DNA from: Opitutaceae bacterium
GTDB taxonomy: Bacteria > Verrucomicrobiota > Verrucomicrobiia > Opitutales > Opitutaceae
Assembly: GCA_028281165.1 (NCBI GenBank)
Contig: JANQKI010000253.1
Location: 25,995 to 89,994 of the forward strand
Direction of reading: 5' to 3'
DNA length: 64,000 bases
The position numbers were made by a program, and so were the translations under genes. Shown in pieces: positions 9,364-18,854 of the stretch. The notes under the pieces are model-generated. The model saw only the letters and a list, made by a program, of their open reading frames with translations. It was not told the DNA's origin and did not search any database. Position 1 is the stretch's first letter. The number at the start of each line of letters is the position of its first letter.

Positions 9364-10301
9364 AAAGCTCGCCTACGATTGCTGTGTTGTATGGAGGCAT
9401 TTCCGGCGAGCGTGAGGTCTCTCTCGGGTCTGGTAAAGCTGCGATGGAGGCCTTTTCTCGCCTTTTCGATGTGGAGCTTTTCAAGGTGAACGAGGGCAGG
9501 TTGCCTGATAGCCTTGACCCTGAGAAACATGTCGTATTTTCAACCCTTCATGGCGTATTCGGCGAAGACGGACAGGTCCAAAGATTGATGGATTCCGCTG
9601 GGGTCGCCTATGCTGGTTGCGATGCGGCAAGTAGCGAACTGACTTTTGACAAGGTAAGGACTAAGCGAATACTGGCGGATGTCGGGGTAACCGTTCTCGA
9701 GCAGATCGTTTTTGATAAAACCTGCATTCCGAATGCTGAAGCGGCTCTCCGCGTCTTGGGTGGAAGCGTTGTTTTAAAGCCGCGTTGTCAGGGCAGCAGT
9801 CTTGGACTTTCCTTTTTGAGCGATGAAGCCTCTTTGTCCGAGAGACTAGCTAATCTGGAGTTTGATCGCTGGATCATGGAGCCGAAAGTGGAAGGAAGAG
9901 AGGTTACGATTGGCGTGCTGCAAGGACATCCCTTGGAAATCGTGGAAATAAAGCCTAAGTCAGGAGAATTTGATTACAACAGCAAGTACACGAAGGGCTT
10001 AACTGATTATTTGGTTCCCGCTCCTTTGGAACCGAACCTAACTAAGCAGATAAAGGAGATGGCTAGCCTCTCGTACAAAGCGTGCGGTTGCAGAGATTTC
10101 GTGAGGGTAGATTTTATGATAGACAAGAAGGGGCGCCCCAGTGTTCTCGAACTTAATACGCTCCCTGGCCTGAAGGAAACCAGTCTTCTACCCATGTCAG
10201 CTCAAGCTTTAGGAATGGATTTCGAGAGCTTGCTGGCGAAGCTTGTGGAGCCGGCCTTCCAGCGTTTTAACCAATTGTATCCAATTTACCAAGATGCCTA
10301 G
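9360..10301 (+). CDS. ddl: D-alanine--D-alanine ligase
   Basis: ATP-grasp enzyme that joins two D-Ala for use by MurF. Motifs are GGISGEREVSLGSG at the N terminus, VLKPRCQGSSLGL, MEPKVEGREVTIGVL, and the C-terminal metal and substrate block VLELNTLPGL. Two starts are possible: ATG at 9342 (319 residues) or TTG at 9360 (313 residues). The TTG is preferred because GGAAGGA sits 9 bases upstream and the codon overlaps the murC-murB stop as TTGA, whereas the ATG has only an AGG one base away. It overlaps ftsQ by 8 bases. Confidence 0.94.
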   Translation: MKSSPTIAVLYGGISGEREVSLGSGKAAMEAFSRLFDVELFKVNEGRLPDSLDPEKHVVFSTLHGVFGEDGQVQRLMDSAGVAYAGCDAASSELTFDKVRTKRILADVGVTVLEQIVFDKTCIPNAEAALRVLGGSVVLKPRCQGSSLGLSFLSDEASLSERLANLEFDRWIMEPKVEGREVTIGVLQGHPLEIVEIKPKSGEFDYNSKYTKGLTDYLVPAPLEPNLTKQIKEMASLSYKACGCRDFVRVDFMIDKKGRPSVLELNTLPGLKETSLLPMSAQALGMDFESLLAKLVEPAFQRFNQLYPIYQDA

Positions 10302-11193
10302 AACTGGAAATCAAAGCAAACGCAAGTCGAGCAGAACCTGGAGAGACATTTCGCAGGGCGTTAAGCCTAAATCGATGAGCTCCGCTGCCTGGAAACGCAT
10401 GCAGCTTGGGCGTGTCAAGAAGATTGGCGCTATTCTTGTTTTGGCTTTGGCTCTGCTTGCTGGATTTCGATTCGCTACTAATGTCGAACAGGGGCCGCTT
10501 TTGCTGAGTCAAGCAGGTAAGACGTTACCGGTTCGATATGTGCAAACGCAGAGCGATGGGGTTTTGGACAGGGAATGGATTCTTGGTCAACTCGGGCTTG
10601 ATCAACTCGGTGGCGATTTGCTTAAGATTGATATTACTAGTGTTCGGCGAAAGCTGGAAGACAGCGCTCAAGTCAGGAAAGCGCAAATCGAGAAACGTTT
10701 TCCTGAAACCTTGTTCGTTTCCGTTGAAGAACGCGAGCCGATTGCTAGAATAGTCGCGAGGAGCCTGCAGGGAAACCGATTGCAGCTGCTCGTCGATGCA
10801 GAGGGTGTCGTGTATGAAGGAATTGGTTACGATTCGAAGCTGATCGCCTCATTGCCATACTTGGATATTGAAGGACTTAAGAAAGAGGATGGCAAATTTG
10901 CCAAACTGGAGGGCCTTGATGAAGTGGGAGAGCTTTTAAACGAAGCGAAGACGATCGCCCCCCATCTTTATCGTACTTGGAAAGTGGTTTCACTTAGAGA
11001 ATCGCCTAACATTATCGTGAAGAGCCGCAATGTTAAAGAAGCTCGTTTCGAACCGAAGAATTATCGTAGTCAGCTGGTAAAACTAGACTACATCATAGAT
11101 TACAATCGCAGTCGAATGATGAATCGTGTATCCAAAATCGACTTAACTTTGGGTTCGCAAGTTCCAGTAAAGGCGGCTGTATTCACTCATTGA
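10294..11193 (+). CDS. ftsQ: Cell division protein FtsQ/DivIB family
   Basis: Bitopic divisome protein. The frame is open back to 10243, but the ATG at 10294, inside the ddl end, gives a basic cytoplasmic tail, one membrane helix (about 47-64, IGAILVLALALLAGFRF) and a periplasmic part of about 230 residues. The part after the helix fits a POTRA domain (WILGQLGLDQLGGDLLKID, then RKAQIEKRFPETLFVSVEEREPIA). Sequence outside that block is poorly conserved, as usual for FtsQ. Position between ddl and ftsA is strong support. Confidence 0.88.
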   Translation: MPRTGNQSKRKSSRTWRDISQGVKPKSMSSAAWKRMQLGRVKKIGAILVLALALLAGFRFATNVEQGPLLLSQAGKTLPVRYVQTQSDGVLDREWILGQLGLDQLGGDLLKIDITSVRRKLEDSAQVRKAQIEKRFPETLFVSVEEREPIARIVARSLQGNRLQLLVDAEGVVYEGIGYDSKLIASLPYLDIEGLKKEDGKFAKLEGLDEVGELLNEAKTIAPHLYRTWKVVSLRESPNIIVKSRNVKEARFEPKNYRSQLVKLDYIIDYNRSRMMNRVSKIDLTLGSQVPVKAAVFTH

Positions 11194-11211
11194 ATGCTTA
11201 ATTTTTATAAT
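11182..11211 (+). promoter_or_regulatory. Candidate sigma-70-type promoter for ftsA-ftsZ
   Basis: The 38-base gap before ftsA holds an exact TATAAT (11206-11211) with TTCACT (11182-11187) 18 bases upstream. This is one of the few non-overlapping junctions in the cluster, so an internal promoter for ftsAZ is reasonable. The -35 match is only 4 of 6. Confidence 0.4.
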
Positions 11212-11231
11212 CCCACAACTTACAGATAAGC

Positions 11232-12443
11232 GTGTATAAATCAAAAGTCATTGCGGGCGTTGATATTGGCACTAGCAAGGTGGCTGTCTTGCTGGGCGAA
11301 ATACAAGAAGGCAAGAGCTTGAACGTCATCGGGTTTGGAGATTGCTCATCCAGAGGCGTTCAGAAGGGAGAAATCGTCGATTTCTACGAGGCGAGCGATT
11401 GCGCTCATGCGGCGATTCTCGCTGCCGAGAATCAGGCTAAGGTGAAAATTGACGGCGTCTACCTAGCCTTGAGTGGCGGGCATATCACTGGTCGGCCGAG
11501 TGTCGCTGCGGTTAATGTCACCTCTCCAGACGGACGAGTCACCAGAGAGGATATGGAGCATGTTTCGGCTATGGCCAAAGACCGAGACTTGCCTGAAAAT
11601 TGTACGGTGATCCATCATTTGAGGCGACCCTACAGTCTGGATGGTCGAGCAGTCGAGCAGCCTATTGCGATGGAAGGCGAGCGATTGGAGGCCAACTATT
11701 GGACGGTCTACGGCGATGATCGCATCATAAGTGACGCCATCCATATTATTAATGATTTCAACCTTCATGTGGACGATGTGGTTCTTTCCGGGCTGGCTTC
11801 AAGCGTGGCGGTTGCGTCGATGGAAGAGAAAAAGAATGGCGTTCTGGTGATCGATATAGGGAAAGGGTCGACAGACTACGCTGTATTCATGGGGGGTCGA
11901 TGCATGTCTGCTGGTTGCGTGCCTGTTGGTGGTGATCATATATCAAATGATCTTAGTATTGGATTACGGATACGCTTAAAGCAAGCGGACAGTTTGAAGC
12001 ACCGTTATGGGTCGGCCATAGTAGAGCATAAGGACAAGAGCGAAAAGGTTTGGCTGAACAATGATTTGGAAATAGGGGACCGACTGGTTCCACTATGGAG
12101 TATTGAAAAAATTATAGAACTTCGCACGAGAGAATTGCTCGATGTGGTACGCAAAAAACTAGGAGCTTTGGCGAGACCGGAACGCTTGCCCGCGGGTGTT
12201 ATTCTTTGTGGCGGTACGTCTCAACTAAAGAATATCGATCGGTGTGCCGCTAATGTATTCGAAACGCGAGCGCGAATTGGCGATAACGGAGCCAAAGCTT
12301 CTGAAGAGTTGAGGGATTCGCAATACAGTGTGGCTTTAGGCTTATTGCATTACGGTCTGCATTTCCAGAGCCAACAGGAGCAAAGCGGTCATCAAGGCAG
12401 GGGAATTATGGGTCGCATCAAGGGAATGTTTCAAAAGGTTTAA
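11232..12443 (+). CDS. ftsA: Cell division protein FtsA (actin-like)
   Basis: Actin-fold ATPase that tethers FtsZ to the membrane. GTG start; 403 residues. Phosphate-1 motif GVDIGTSKVAVLLGE, the 1C/SHS2 insertion, phosphate-2 VLVIDIGKGSTDYAVF and the adenosine motif GVILCGGTSQL are visible. The last residues (RGIMGRIKGMFQKV) resemble the membrane-binding amphipathic helix of FtsA. Two bases separate it from ftsZ. Confidence 0.95.
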   Translation: MYKSKVIAGVDIGTSKVAVLLGEIQEGKSLNVIGFGDCSSRGVQKGEIVDFYEASDCAHAAILAAENQAKVKIDGVYLALSGGHITGRPSVAAVNVTSPDGRVTREDMEHVSAMAKDRDLPENCTVIHHLRRPYSLDGRAVEQPIAMEGERLEANYWTVYGDDRIISDAIHIINDFNLHVDDVVLSGLASSVAVASMEEKKNGVLVIDIGKGSTDYAVFMGGRCMSAGCVPVGGDHISNDLSIGLRIRLKQADSLKHRYGSAIVEHKDKSEKVWLNNDLEIGDRLVPLWSIEKIIELRTRELLDVVRKKLGALARPERLPAGVILCGGTSQLKNIDRCAANVFETRARIGDNGAKASEELRDSQYSVALGLLHYGLHFQSQQEQSGHQGRGIMGRIKGMFQKV

Positions 12444-12445
12444 CA

Positions 12446-13678
12446 ATGATTGAAGAACCCGAATTATTTGAGCGAGAAGACGGAAATATTCGTATGAAGG
12501 TTGTCGGTGTCGGTGGCGCTGGCTCCAATATGGTCGACAGGCTCATGCTGTCGAATCCTCCTGGAGTGCATCTTACCGTTTTGAACACGGACCAGCAGGC
12601 GTTGGCCAATTCGCCTGTTTTAGATAAGTATTGTATTGGAACATCGATTACAGGAGGTCTTGGAGCAGGTGGCGAATGGGAAGTCGGTCGAGAGGCGGCA
12701 TTAGCGGATAAGTCGTTGTTGGAGGAAATTTGTCAGGATGTAGACTTGCTGTTCATCACCGCTGGCCTTGGCGGAGGCACAGGAACTGGTGTGGCCCCAG
12801 TGTTGGCCGATGTTGCTGCTAAGTCGGGCGCATTGGTAATTTCATTTGTCGCTCTGCCGTTTACTGTCGAGAGAGCAAAGCGCTCTCAGATTGCCCAGAA
12901 TGGTCTAGAACAGTTGAGAGATGTATGCAGCGCGGTGATACCGCTGCCAAATGATCTGCTTATTCAGGAAAGCGATTCCGAAGCCTCTTTGCTCGATGCT
13001 TTTGGGCAGGCTGACGCGTGGGTGGAAAAAGCTATAAAGTCCATTTGGTCGATGATGCACAAGACGGGTTTAATCAATTTGGATTTTTCCCAACTGCGCC
13101 AAGCCTTCTCGCAACGAGCTGGAAAAACCTTGTTCGGATTAGGTGAAGGCGAGGGTGAAAAGGCTGTCGATGAAGCCATAGCGAATCTTAAACTCTGTCC
13201 GTTGTTGCACACTCCGGAGTTTTCCAAAGAGGCCGAGCGGTTGCTCATTAACATCATAGGTGGACCCAGTCTTGGATTGGGTGATGTTAAGCGTATCATG
13301 AATACCATTACTGATGAATTTGGTAAAGAGGCAAACGTAGTGATGGGTTCGGTGATCGATGATGCGATCAAGGATCGCATAGAAATCTGTGTCATAGGGA
13401 CGAGCGACATCAGAGCTGGTAGTCCTTATCTCACTCGTCGTCCGTCTAAGAGCAAAAGCGAAAATACGTTAAAACCTGCTGAGAACAAAACCGAAGAAAA
13501 GCCTCCGAAGATCAAAAAGATTACCCACGCGCGTTCCATAAAAACGCAACAAGACGAGTTTGCCTTCAACAACAGCGATCCTAAGGGCGAGTTCGAGAAT
13601 AGCGTTGGCGCGATTTTCGAGGGGCAAGATTTGGATACGCCTACCTATTATCGTAGAGGAGTGAAAATCCCTCTTTAG
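12446..13678 (+). CDS. ftsZ: Cell division GTPase FtsZ
   Basis: Tubulin-like GTPase that forms the Z-ring. N-terminal [15 protein letters not shown], the signature loop GLGGGTGTG, and the T7 region with [11 protein letters not shown] are present. A variable Lys/Glu-rich linker (about 330-385) ends in a C-terminal peptide [13 protein letters not shown], which resembles the conserved FtsA/ZipA-binding tail in position and in the basic residues. Last gene of the cluster; its stop overlaps the convergent kinase gene by 4 bases. Confidence 0.97.
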   Translation: MIEEPELFEREDGNIRMKVVGVGGAGSNMVDRLMLSNPPGVHLTVLNTDQQALANSPVLDKYCIGTSITGGLGAGGEWEVGREAALADKSLLEEICQDVDLLFITAGLGGGTGTGVAPVLADVAAKSGALVISFVALPFTVERAKRSQIAQNGLEQLRDVCSAVIPLPNDLLIQESDSEASLLDAFGQADAWVEKAIKSIWSMMHKTGLINLDFSQLRQAFSQRAGKTLFGLGEGEGEKAVDEAIANLKLCPLLHTPEFSKEAERLLINIIGGPSLGLGDVKRIMNTITDEFGKEANVVMGSVIDDAIKDRIEICVIGTSDIRAGSPYLTRRPSKSKSENTLKPAENKTEEKPPKIKKITHARSIKTQQDEFAFNNSDPKGEFENSVGAIFEGQDLDTPTYYRRGVKIPL

Positions 13679-15171
13679 CCGGACTTCGCTTGCCGAGAAG
13701 CTTCTGGGAAAATCGGCAGAGTTAGCGTTACGATTGCGCCGGATTTATCTTTTCGGTTCGCGATGCTGCATGTTCCGCCAGCTCCCCATATATTCGCTGC
13801 TATGAGAGACAGGCCAAGACCCATGCCGCGAACCTCGCCGGTACGATAGCGATCCGCTTGCCAGTAAGGTTTCCACGCGTTGGCTAGTTCTTCTTCCAGG
13901 ATGGGGTCTCCATCATTTTCAAAAGTGAGAATAGCCGTGTCTCCTGTATTAAAAACTTGGATGCTCCATGTAAGAGATGGTGATCCTTTTGGATGAAACT
14001 TGACCGAATTCTCGATGATTTCTCGTATACAGGTTTCGAATCTTATGGGCGAGATGTGGGTTACCCAGGATTCTTTGTCTCCAAGATCCGTCAAAAGGCA
14101 GAAAGGAACGCCATCTTCGTCTCCAATTGATCTTAGCTGTTCTTCGAGTTCCTGCAGGCTGGTTGTCTCCCTTCTTCCGTTGAGAGAATTCGATTCCAAG
14201 AATTTCAGAATAGAATCTATGTCGTATTCCAGTCGATCGATTCCCTTCTTTTGCAAGTCGCTCACCTTGCGGAAGAGACCGCTCGTTTCCGCGTTTGCCG
14301 AAACTCCCATCATTTGCTGAGCCGCTTTTAGAGAATTTAAGGGTGTGAGGAGTTTATGCGACATCATACGGGAAAACGTGTGTTTTTCCTGAAAGGACAT
14401 CATGCTCGCCGTGATGTCTTCGAGCCTGAGCATCTTTAGGCCGGGGGTCATTTTTTGCAGACTGAGGATGGTTGCTTTGATCCATCTGGCAGATTTCCCT
14501 CCCTTTTTCGGGCTAACTAGAATGAAGGGTTCTGGGCTTACTGTTTCTTTCTCAAGCGACATTTTCCAAATTGATTCGATATCTACCGGCTTGGATGTAT
14601 ATCGCTTCTTGATGACTTTGAAGAACGAAGGCTTTTCGTCTGCCTCGATTTCGCTCAGGCCTAATATTTCGCAAGCCCGATCATTGGTGAAGGTGATCAG
14701 ATCTTTTTCATTGAGAATAATGTATCCAAATTGCGAATGCTTGACGACCCATTCGAACTTCTGACGCTCTCCCCACAGTTTGCGATAGCGATTCAGTCGA
14801 GCTATTCCTTTAACTCGAGATCTCAACTCGATTTTGTTGATGGGTTTGGTCAGAAAATCATCCGCTCCCGCTTCAATCCCTTTCATCATAGAATCATCGT
14901 CATCCAAACCGGTGATCATGATTATCGGAACCTCCGCGATATCGGCATCCGCTCGAATTTCTTCGCAAACTTCGTATCCATTTTTTCCCGGCATCATCAC
15001 ATCCAGAAGAATCAGATCTGGATAATCGGTTTTGGCGATTTCCATGGCTTCCGCCCCGTTGCTGGCAACAAGCAGCTTGTAGCCTTGAGAGGTCAGCAAT
15101 CCTTCGATTGATCGACGGGCCCCGGTGTTATCGTCGACAATCAGAACAGTAGTATTTTCTGGTTCCGACAT
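13675..15171 (-). CDS. REC-PAS-histidine kinase hybrid protein
   Basis: A 498-residue cytoplasmic signalling protein with no membrane segment. Residues 1-125 are a receiver domain (acidic pair DD at 13-14, phosphoacceptor D57 in LILLDVMMPG, K109 in FLTKP). About 135-255 is a PAS-like domain. About 258-330 is a dimerisation domain with H272 in SHKLLTPLNS; the usual HELRTPL box is degenerate around the His. About 345-495 is an ATPase domain with N box EIIENSVKFHP and G box GMGLGLSL. The receiver-first order suggests it takes phosphate or signal from another kinase. It converges on ftsZ with a 4-base overlap, so antisense effects at the 3' ends are possible. Confidence 0.88.
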   Translation of the reverse strand: MSEPENTTVLIVDDNTGARRSIEGLLTSQGYKLLVASNGAEAMEIAKTDYPDLILLDVMMPGKNGYEVCEEIRADADIAEVPIIMITGLDDDDSMMKGIEAGADDFLTKPINKIELRSRVKGIARLNRYRKLWGERQKFEWVVKHSQFGYIILNEKDLITFTNDRACEILGLSEIEADEKPSFFKVIKKRYTSKPVDIESIWKMSLEKETVSPEPFILVSPKKGGKSARWIKATILSLQKMTPGLKMLRLEDITASMMSFQEKHTFSRMMSHKLLTPLNSLKAAQQMMGVSANAETSGLFRKVSDLQKKGIDRLEYDIDSILKFLESNSLNGRRETTSLQELEEQLRSIGDEDGVPFCLLTDLGDKESWVTHISPIRFETCIREIIENSVKFHPKGSPSLTWSIQVFNTGDTAILTFENDGDPILEEELANAWKPYWQADRYRTGEVRGMGLGLSLIAANIWGAGGTCSIANRKDKSGAIVTLTLPIFPEASRQAKSG

Positions 15172-15870
15172 ATCGCTATAGTCTTTGATGGATCGCTTGC
15201 TTTAGGTTCCTTCTAGTTAACGGCTTGGGAAACGTGTTTCGATTCCCAGGTCGCTTGCGGCAGGTACGATTTCAGGTTCTAATTGGTCGAAATAAGCGCT
15301 TAATTCGCTTGGACTGTTATCTATCGCCACGGCCAAAGAAGCTTTGGGTATAGAAGTGCGCGCATCGGCAAGGCTAAGGAGAGATTCCTTGCTTTGTCGA
15401 GTCTCTTGGGAAGTCCAACGAGGGCGACGTTTGCGAAAATGAAAACACCTTTCTCTTGGAGAGGATTTCCCTGAGAAGGCTCGAAAGCGCCTGAGTGATG
15501 AGGCTTGTTTTATGCAGTCTGAGCTCAAGTTTGCTCTGGGGTTCTTAACACAAGAAAGGGCGTCTTGTTTGAGGCTGTAATGAATCCTATCTGCGTTCTA
15601 GCTTTTGATAGGGGAACATATGGTGAAATGCGGATTCTTCAAACGAGATGAGTTAAGATACTTCGAAAATCTGCTAGTTTTTTGCCGGTTTCCTGCGCAT
15701 GCGGGCTTCCCCTAAGCTCGTTCTCCATGGCAGTGATCCAGCCGTGACTGTATGTTTATTAAGTTATTTCCAAGATTATCCCAACTTTTAGGTGAAATCG
15801 CTCAAAAAAAAGAATGGGCTTCCATGCGATTTTACTCCAATACCTTACAAACATCTTTTTTATCGCGACT
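15172..15870. other. Long non-coding stretch with one doubtful small ORF
   Basis: About 700 bases between the divergent kinase and DinB-like genes. A 103-codon frame exists on the - strand (15528 to 15217); its second half looks mildly protein-like, but the first half is very Arg/Ser-rich, I see no good ribosome site, and I recognise no family. I treat it as probably non-coding or a relic. No convincing terminator or tRNA is visible. Confidence 0.4.
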
Positions 15871-16380
15871 ATGATAGCTTTGATTCGCGCAAATTGCGAA
15901 TTCCTGAGACAGGGAATTGAGCTCCTCGAAAAGCACCAGAATTCGACTTACGTTAACTCGAATCCATCGACCTTCGGATCAAGCATCGGAGCCCACATGA
16001 GGCATGTGTTGGATCATTACGGGTCATTCTTAAAGGGTGTAGCTGGGGGTGTTGTAGATTATGACGACAGGGTTAGGGACACTGTAGTCGAGAAGGATGT
16101 CTCAGCCGCTATTGATCGTATCAAAGAAATTTCCGCTGAATTGACCGAGCTTGAGCAAATGGCCGATTTGCCGGTCGGAGTCATGGTCAGCGCTTCGGCC
16201 ACAGATGAGGAGGAAAAATCGAATTCTTCCTTTGGGCGAGAGCTTCAATTTCTGGTGTCTCACACCGTTCATCATTACGCGCTGATTGCGATCGCGAGTC
16301 GTATGCAGGGGATTGCTCCGGACTCTACGTTTGGAGTCGCTCCATCTACGCTGAAATACCTTCAAGCTACCGCTTCCTAA
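15871..16380 (+). CDS. DinB-like / YfiT-type putative metalloprotein
   Basis: About 169 residues if the ATG at 15871 is used; the frame runs back to 15814 but that would add a hydrophobic, unconserved leader. The protein is a helical bundle with histidines spaced as in DinB-family metal sites (IGAHMRHVLDHYGSF near the N terminus and SHTVHHYALI near the C terminus). DinB-like proteins include thiol-dependent transferases; the substrate here is unknown. The stop overlaps the next ATG by one base (TAATG), so it is translated with the NRDE-family gene. Confidence 0.65.
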   Translation: MIALIRANCEFLRQGIELLEKHQNSTYVNSNPSTFGSSIGAHMRHVLDHYGSFLKGVAGGVVDYDDRVRDTVVEKDVSAAIDRIKEISAELTELEQMADLPVGVMVSASATDEEEKSNSSFGRELQFLVSHTVHHYALIAIASRMQGIAPDSTFGVAPSTLKYLQATAS

Positions 16381-17096
16381 TGTGCACAGTTAGCTGGCGT
16401 TCGCTTGAGAGCGGCTATCAGCTGATTTTCAATCGCGATGAGCAAAGAACTAGGTCAAAAGCTCGCCTTCCTGCTGTTTGCGCTTCGAAAAACGTTTCCT
16501 ATCTTGCTCCTTTGGATCCCGAAGGTGGAGGGACTTGGATAGTAGTAAACGAGGTTGGTTTTTGCGTGTTTCTATTGAACTATTATGCGGCTCAAGTGCA
16601 GGCAGCTTTTCCAAGCATGCCTCAGAGTCGTGGAAGTCTGCCGGTGGCTTTTGCCCACCATGGCAAAGTCTCCGAGGCGGTGGAAGAGATTCAGATTAAG
16701 AATTTGGAAGCTTATCGACCCTTTATCGTAGGATTCGTCGATGGCAATGGAGCATCGGCATCATTTGCCTGGAATGGTGATCAACTGTTGGAATGGACTC
16801 GAGAAAAGCCGTTTATCACCACTTCTTCGTTTAAAGCGCAATCGGTTCAAGCGTATCGAGAAAATCTTTACGATACCATTTTAGGAAACTCTGAGGATCT
16901 TTTGGAATTACATTTTAGCGAAGCTCATCAAAATAAGGCCTTTAATCCTCTGATGTCTCGTCCCGATGCGAAAACACATTGCGTATCGGTCATCGAGGTA
17001 CAGCAAAGCGAGATTCGCTACCAATACTATGATCTGATGGGCTCCGGTTTTGATACTCCTGAAGTTCGGATTTTAAGCCGATCTGGAGATCGCTAG
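16380..17096 (+). CDS. NRDE-family (TANGO2-like) protein
   Basis: 238 residues beginning MCTVSW, with the family-naming NRDE at residues 18-21. In this family Cys2 would be exposed after Met removal and could act as an N-terminal nucleophile; that activity is inference. Bacterial members are poorly characterised, while the eukaryotic TANGO2 homologue is linked to haem and lipid handling. It overlaps the upstream DinB-like gene by one base, which suggests a shared, unknown function. Confidence 0.8.
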   Translation: MCTVSWRSLESGYQLIFNRDEQRTRSKARLPAVCASKNVSYLAPLDPEGGGTWIVVNEVGFCVFLLNYYAAQVQAAFPSMPQSRGSLPVAFAHHGKVSEAVEEIQIKNLEAYRPFIVGFVDGNGASASFAWNGDQLLEWTREKPFITTSSFKAQSVQAYRENLYDTILGNSEDLLELHFSEAHQNKAFNPLMSRPDAKTHCVSVIEVQQSEIRYQYYDLMGSGFDTPEVRILSRSGDR

Positions 17097-17153
17097 ATCG
17101 AGCTTCGAAGTGTAGTGAAATATTTGCGACGCTCTGCCGCTTGGAAAGCCAGT

Positions 17154-17891
17154 TTATTTTGCAGGAGTTGATTCTGGAGCGGCAATCTCGGGAGGAGGCG
17201 CGTTTATTATGCCCCTTTTAACGAACTTCACTACTTCGTCATCGCTTTTCAATTCGATATCCATGCTGGTGACCGTGTCCTCCCCGATGTAATCCGTAGC
17301 GGAGGCGATAAGGATGGGCATGTATTCGCGTAGATTGTCGCCTTTGTCGTCATTGACGACGCGTACATTCCAAATTTGCTGCGGAGGAGCGTCTCCAGCC
17401 TGGCCGATCATGTTTTCCTTGGCGGTCAGTTCCAGGTATTTCTCGACTACAGTTTGCGTAACGACCTTTGTTTCGTAAGTGCTGATTTCGGTAATGCGAC
17501 TGCCGCCTGACAAGCCGACTCCCCGGTTCAAGCCCCCGGTGCCTAATCCAACGCTGGATGGTCGATCGATAATCTTGGCTTCTTGGCGGGGAGCTTTCAT
17601 TCCAAAGTCAACCTCGATCATCATATCCGCTTCCATCGGATCGACTGCCTCGTACATGCCCTTTCCGGATAGAGCTGTCTTTATCCACTCAACAGTTTCT
17701 TGGTATCTTAAATCTGTTGTATCCGTGTCTGGATCACTGGGAACGATCACGTAGGAATCCGATTCAGCCACGGTTTTTGGATTATTGATCGCATCTACTT
17801 TCATTTCATAAGTCGAATTGCAGCCTGCCACCAATGAAGCTATCACGATTAGTGACAACGTTAGGGACGTAGCTGTTGTAGATGACTTCAT
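17154..17891 (-). CDS. Putative lipoprotein, DUF4136-like (paralogue A)
   Basis: 245 residues with a signal peptide and lipobox LVAGC (Cys24). The mature part starts NSTYEMKVDA and has the block ETVEWIKTALSGKGMYEA, then MIEVDFGM, which fits the general DUF4136 pattern of a secreted alpha/beta domain. The gene 150 bases upstream (18043-18822) is a clear paralogue sharing the start of the mature protein, the central block and the end (SDDEVVKFVK). The pair is divergent from the channel/VWA operon starting at 19675. Function unknown; a periplasmic or outer-membrane partner of that operon is possible. Confidence 0.75.
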   Translation of the reverse strand: MKSSTTATSLTLSLIVIASLVAGCNSTYEMKVDAINNPKTVAESDSYVIVPSDPDTDTTDLRYQETVEWIKTALSGKGMYEAVDPMEADMMIEVDFGMKAPRQEAKIIDRPSSVGLGTGGLNRGVGLSGGSRITEISTYETKVVTQTVVEKYLELTAKENMIGQAGDAPPQQIWNVRVVNDDKGDNLREYMPILIASATDYIGEDTVTSMDIELKSDDEVVKFVKRGIINAPPPEIAAPESTPAK

Positions 17892-18042
17892 GAAATGCGT
17901 TTTTCTAAGCTCCTTCTAGAGGACGATGTCTACCTCGAAAGGATTGCCCTTGGAACGAAAATAGTCAAGCGCAGGCGGTAGCAGAACTGTCTAGAAGTAG
18001 ATTTCCGTTTACCTCTTCGAAAAGCAAGATTTTGGCCAAATC

Positions 18043-18822
18043 TCAAATACCTGCCTCGTATGGAGAAGATGTATCAAGTTGAGCTTGCTGACTCTCGTCT
18101 AAGCCTTGCTTAACAAATCTAACGGCTTCGTCGTCCGATTTGAGTCTAACTTTCTTTTTAGGTGGCGTGTCCTCTCCAATATAATCAGTTGCCGAAGCAG
18201 CCATAATCGGTAGATATTCGCGAAGGTCGTCGTTCTCATCCCCATTGCGAACACTGACGCTCCAAATTTCTTGCGCCGGCCGGTCTCCGGTCTCTTCCAG
18301 CAGATTTTCCTTTGCCGTTAGTTCCAGATACTTCTCGTTAACGATTACGGAAATCAAACGCTCCTCGTAGCCAATCAGTTCTCGGTGACGTTGGCCGGGC
18401 ACTCGTACTTGGTAGGTTATGACTTGGCCTGTTTTTGGATCCCTCGTGGAAACCGTCTGAATTCGATCCGGTTCCTGAATAGTTGCGAACACGGGTTCCT
18501 CGATGACCTTGAATTCGCGTCTTGGCGGTTCCATCCCGTAGTCGACCTCGATAACCATGTCGGCTGCTAGTGGATCGTGCGCCTCGTACATGCCTTTCCC
18601 GGAAAGAGCTGTCTTCACCCACTCGATGGTCTCCTGATGTCTTAAATCATTCACGTCCGTATCAGGATCTCGGGGTACAATCACGTAGGATTCGGCATCT
18701 TGAGCTTGAGGATTCCTAACAGCGTCTACCTCCATTTCGTAGGTAGTGTTGCAACCGAAAAGAAACAGCCCCAAAAAGGAACCGGCGAGTAGCTTGGGGT
18801 AAGTAAGGGAGTCTTTTTTCAT
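18043..18822 (-). CDS. Putative lipoprotein, DUF4136-like (paralogue B)
   Basis: 259 residues; signal peptide with lipobox LFGC (Cys24), the same Cys position as in paralogue A. Shared blocks include GCNTTYEMEVDA, YVIVP.DPDTD, ETIEWVKTALSGKGMYEA, ATDYIGEDT and SDDEAVRFVK. It differs by an insertion around residues 115-145. It follows the glycine-zipper gene by 32 bases on the same strand, so 18855-19457, this gene and paralogue A probably form one operon. Confidence 0.75.
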   Translation of the reverse strand: MKKDSLTYPKLLAGSFLGLFLFGCNTTYEMEVDAVRNPQAQDAESYVIVPRDPDTDVNDLRHQETIEWVKTALSGKGMYEAHDPLAADMVIEVDYGMEPPRREFKVIEEPVFATIQEPDRIQTVSTRDPKTGQVITYQVRVPGQRHRELIGYEERLISVIVNEKYLELTAKENLLEETGDRPAQEIWSVSVRNGDENDDLREYLPIMAASATDYIGEDTPPKKKVRLKSDDEAVRFVKQGLDESQQAQLDTSSPYEAGI

Positions 18823-18854
18823 CGGGAGAGGTTGGGGGCAGGTGTTCTCCTTAT

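Noticed and set aside
15217..15528. 103-codon - strand ORF in the 15.2-15.8 kb gap
   Set aside because: Arg/Ser-rich first half, no clear ribosome site and no family; kept only as a note in the gap entry.
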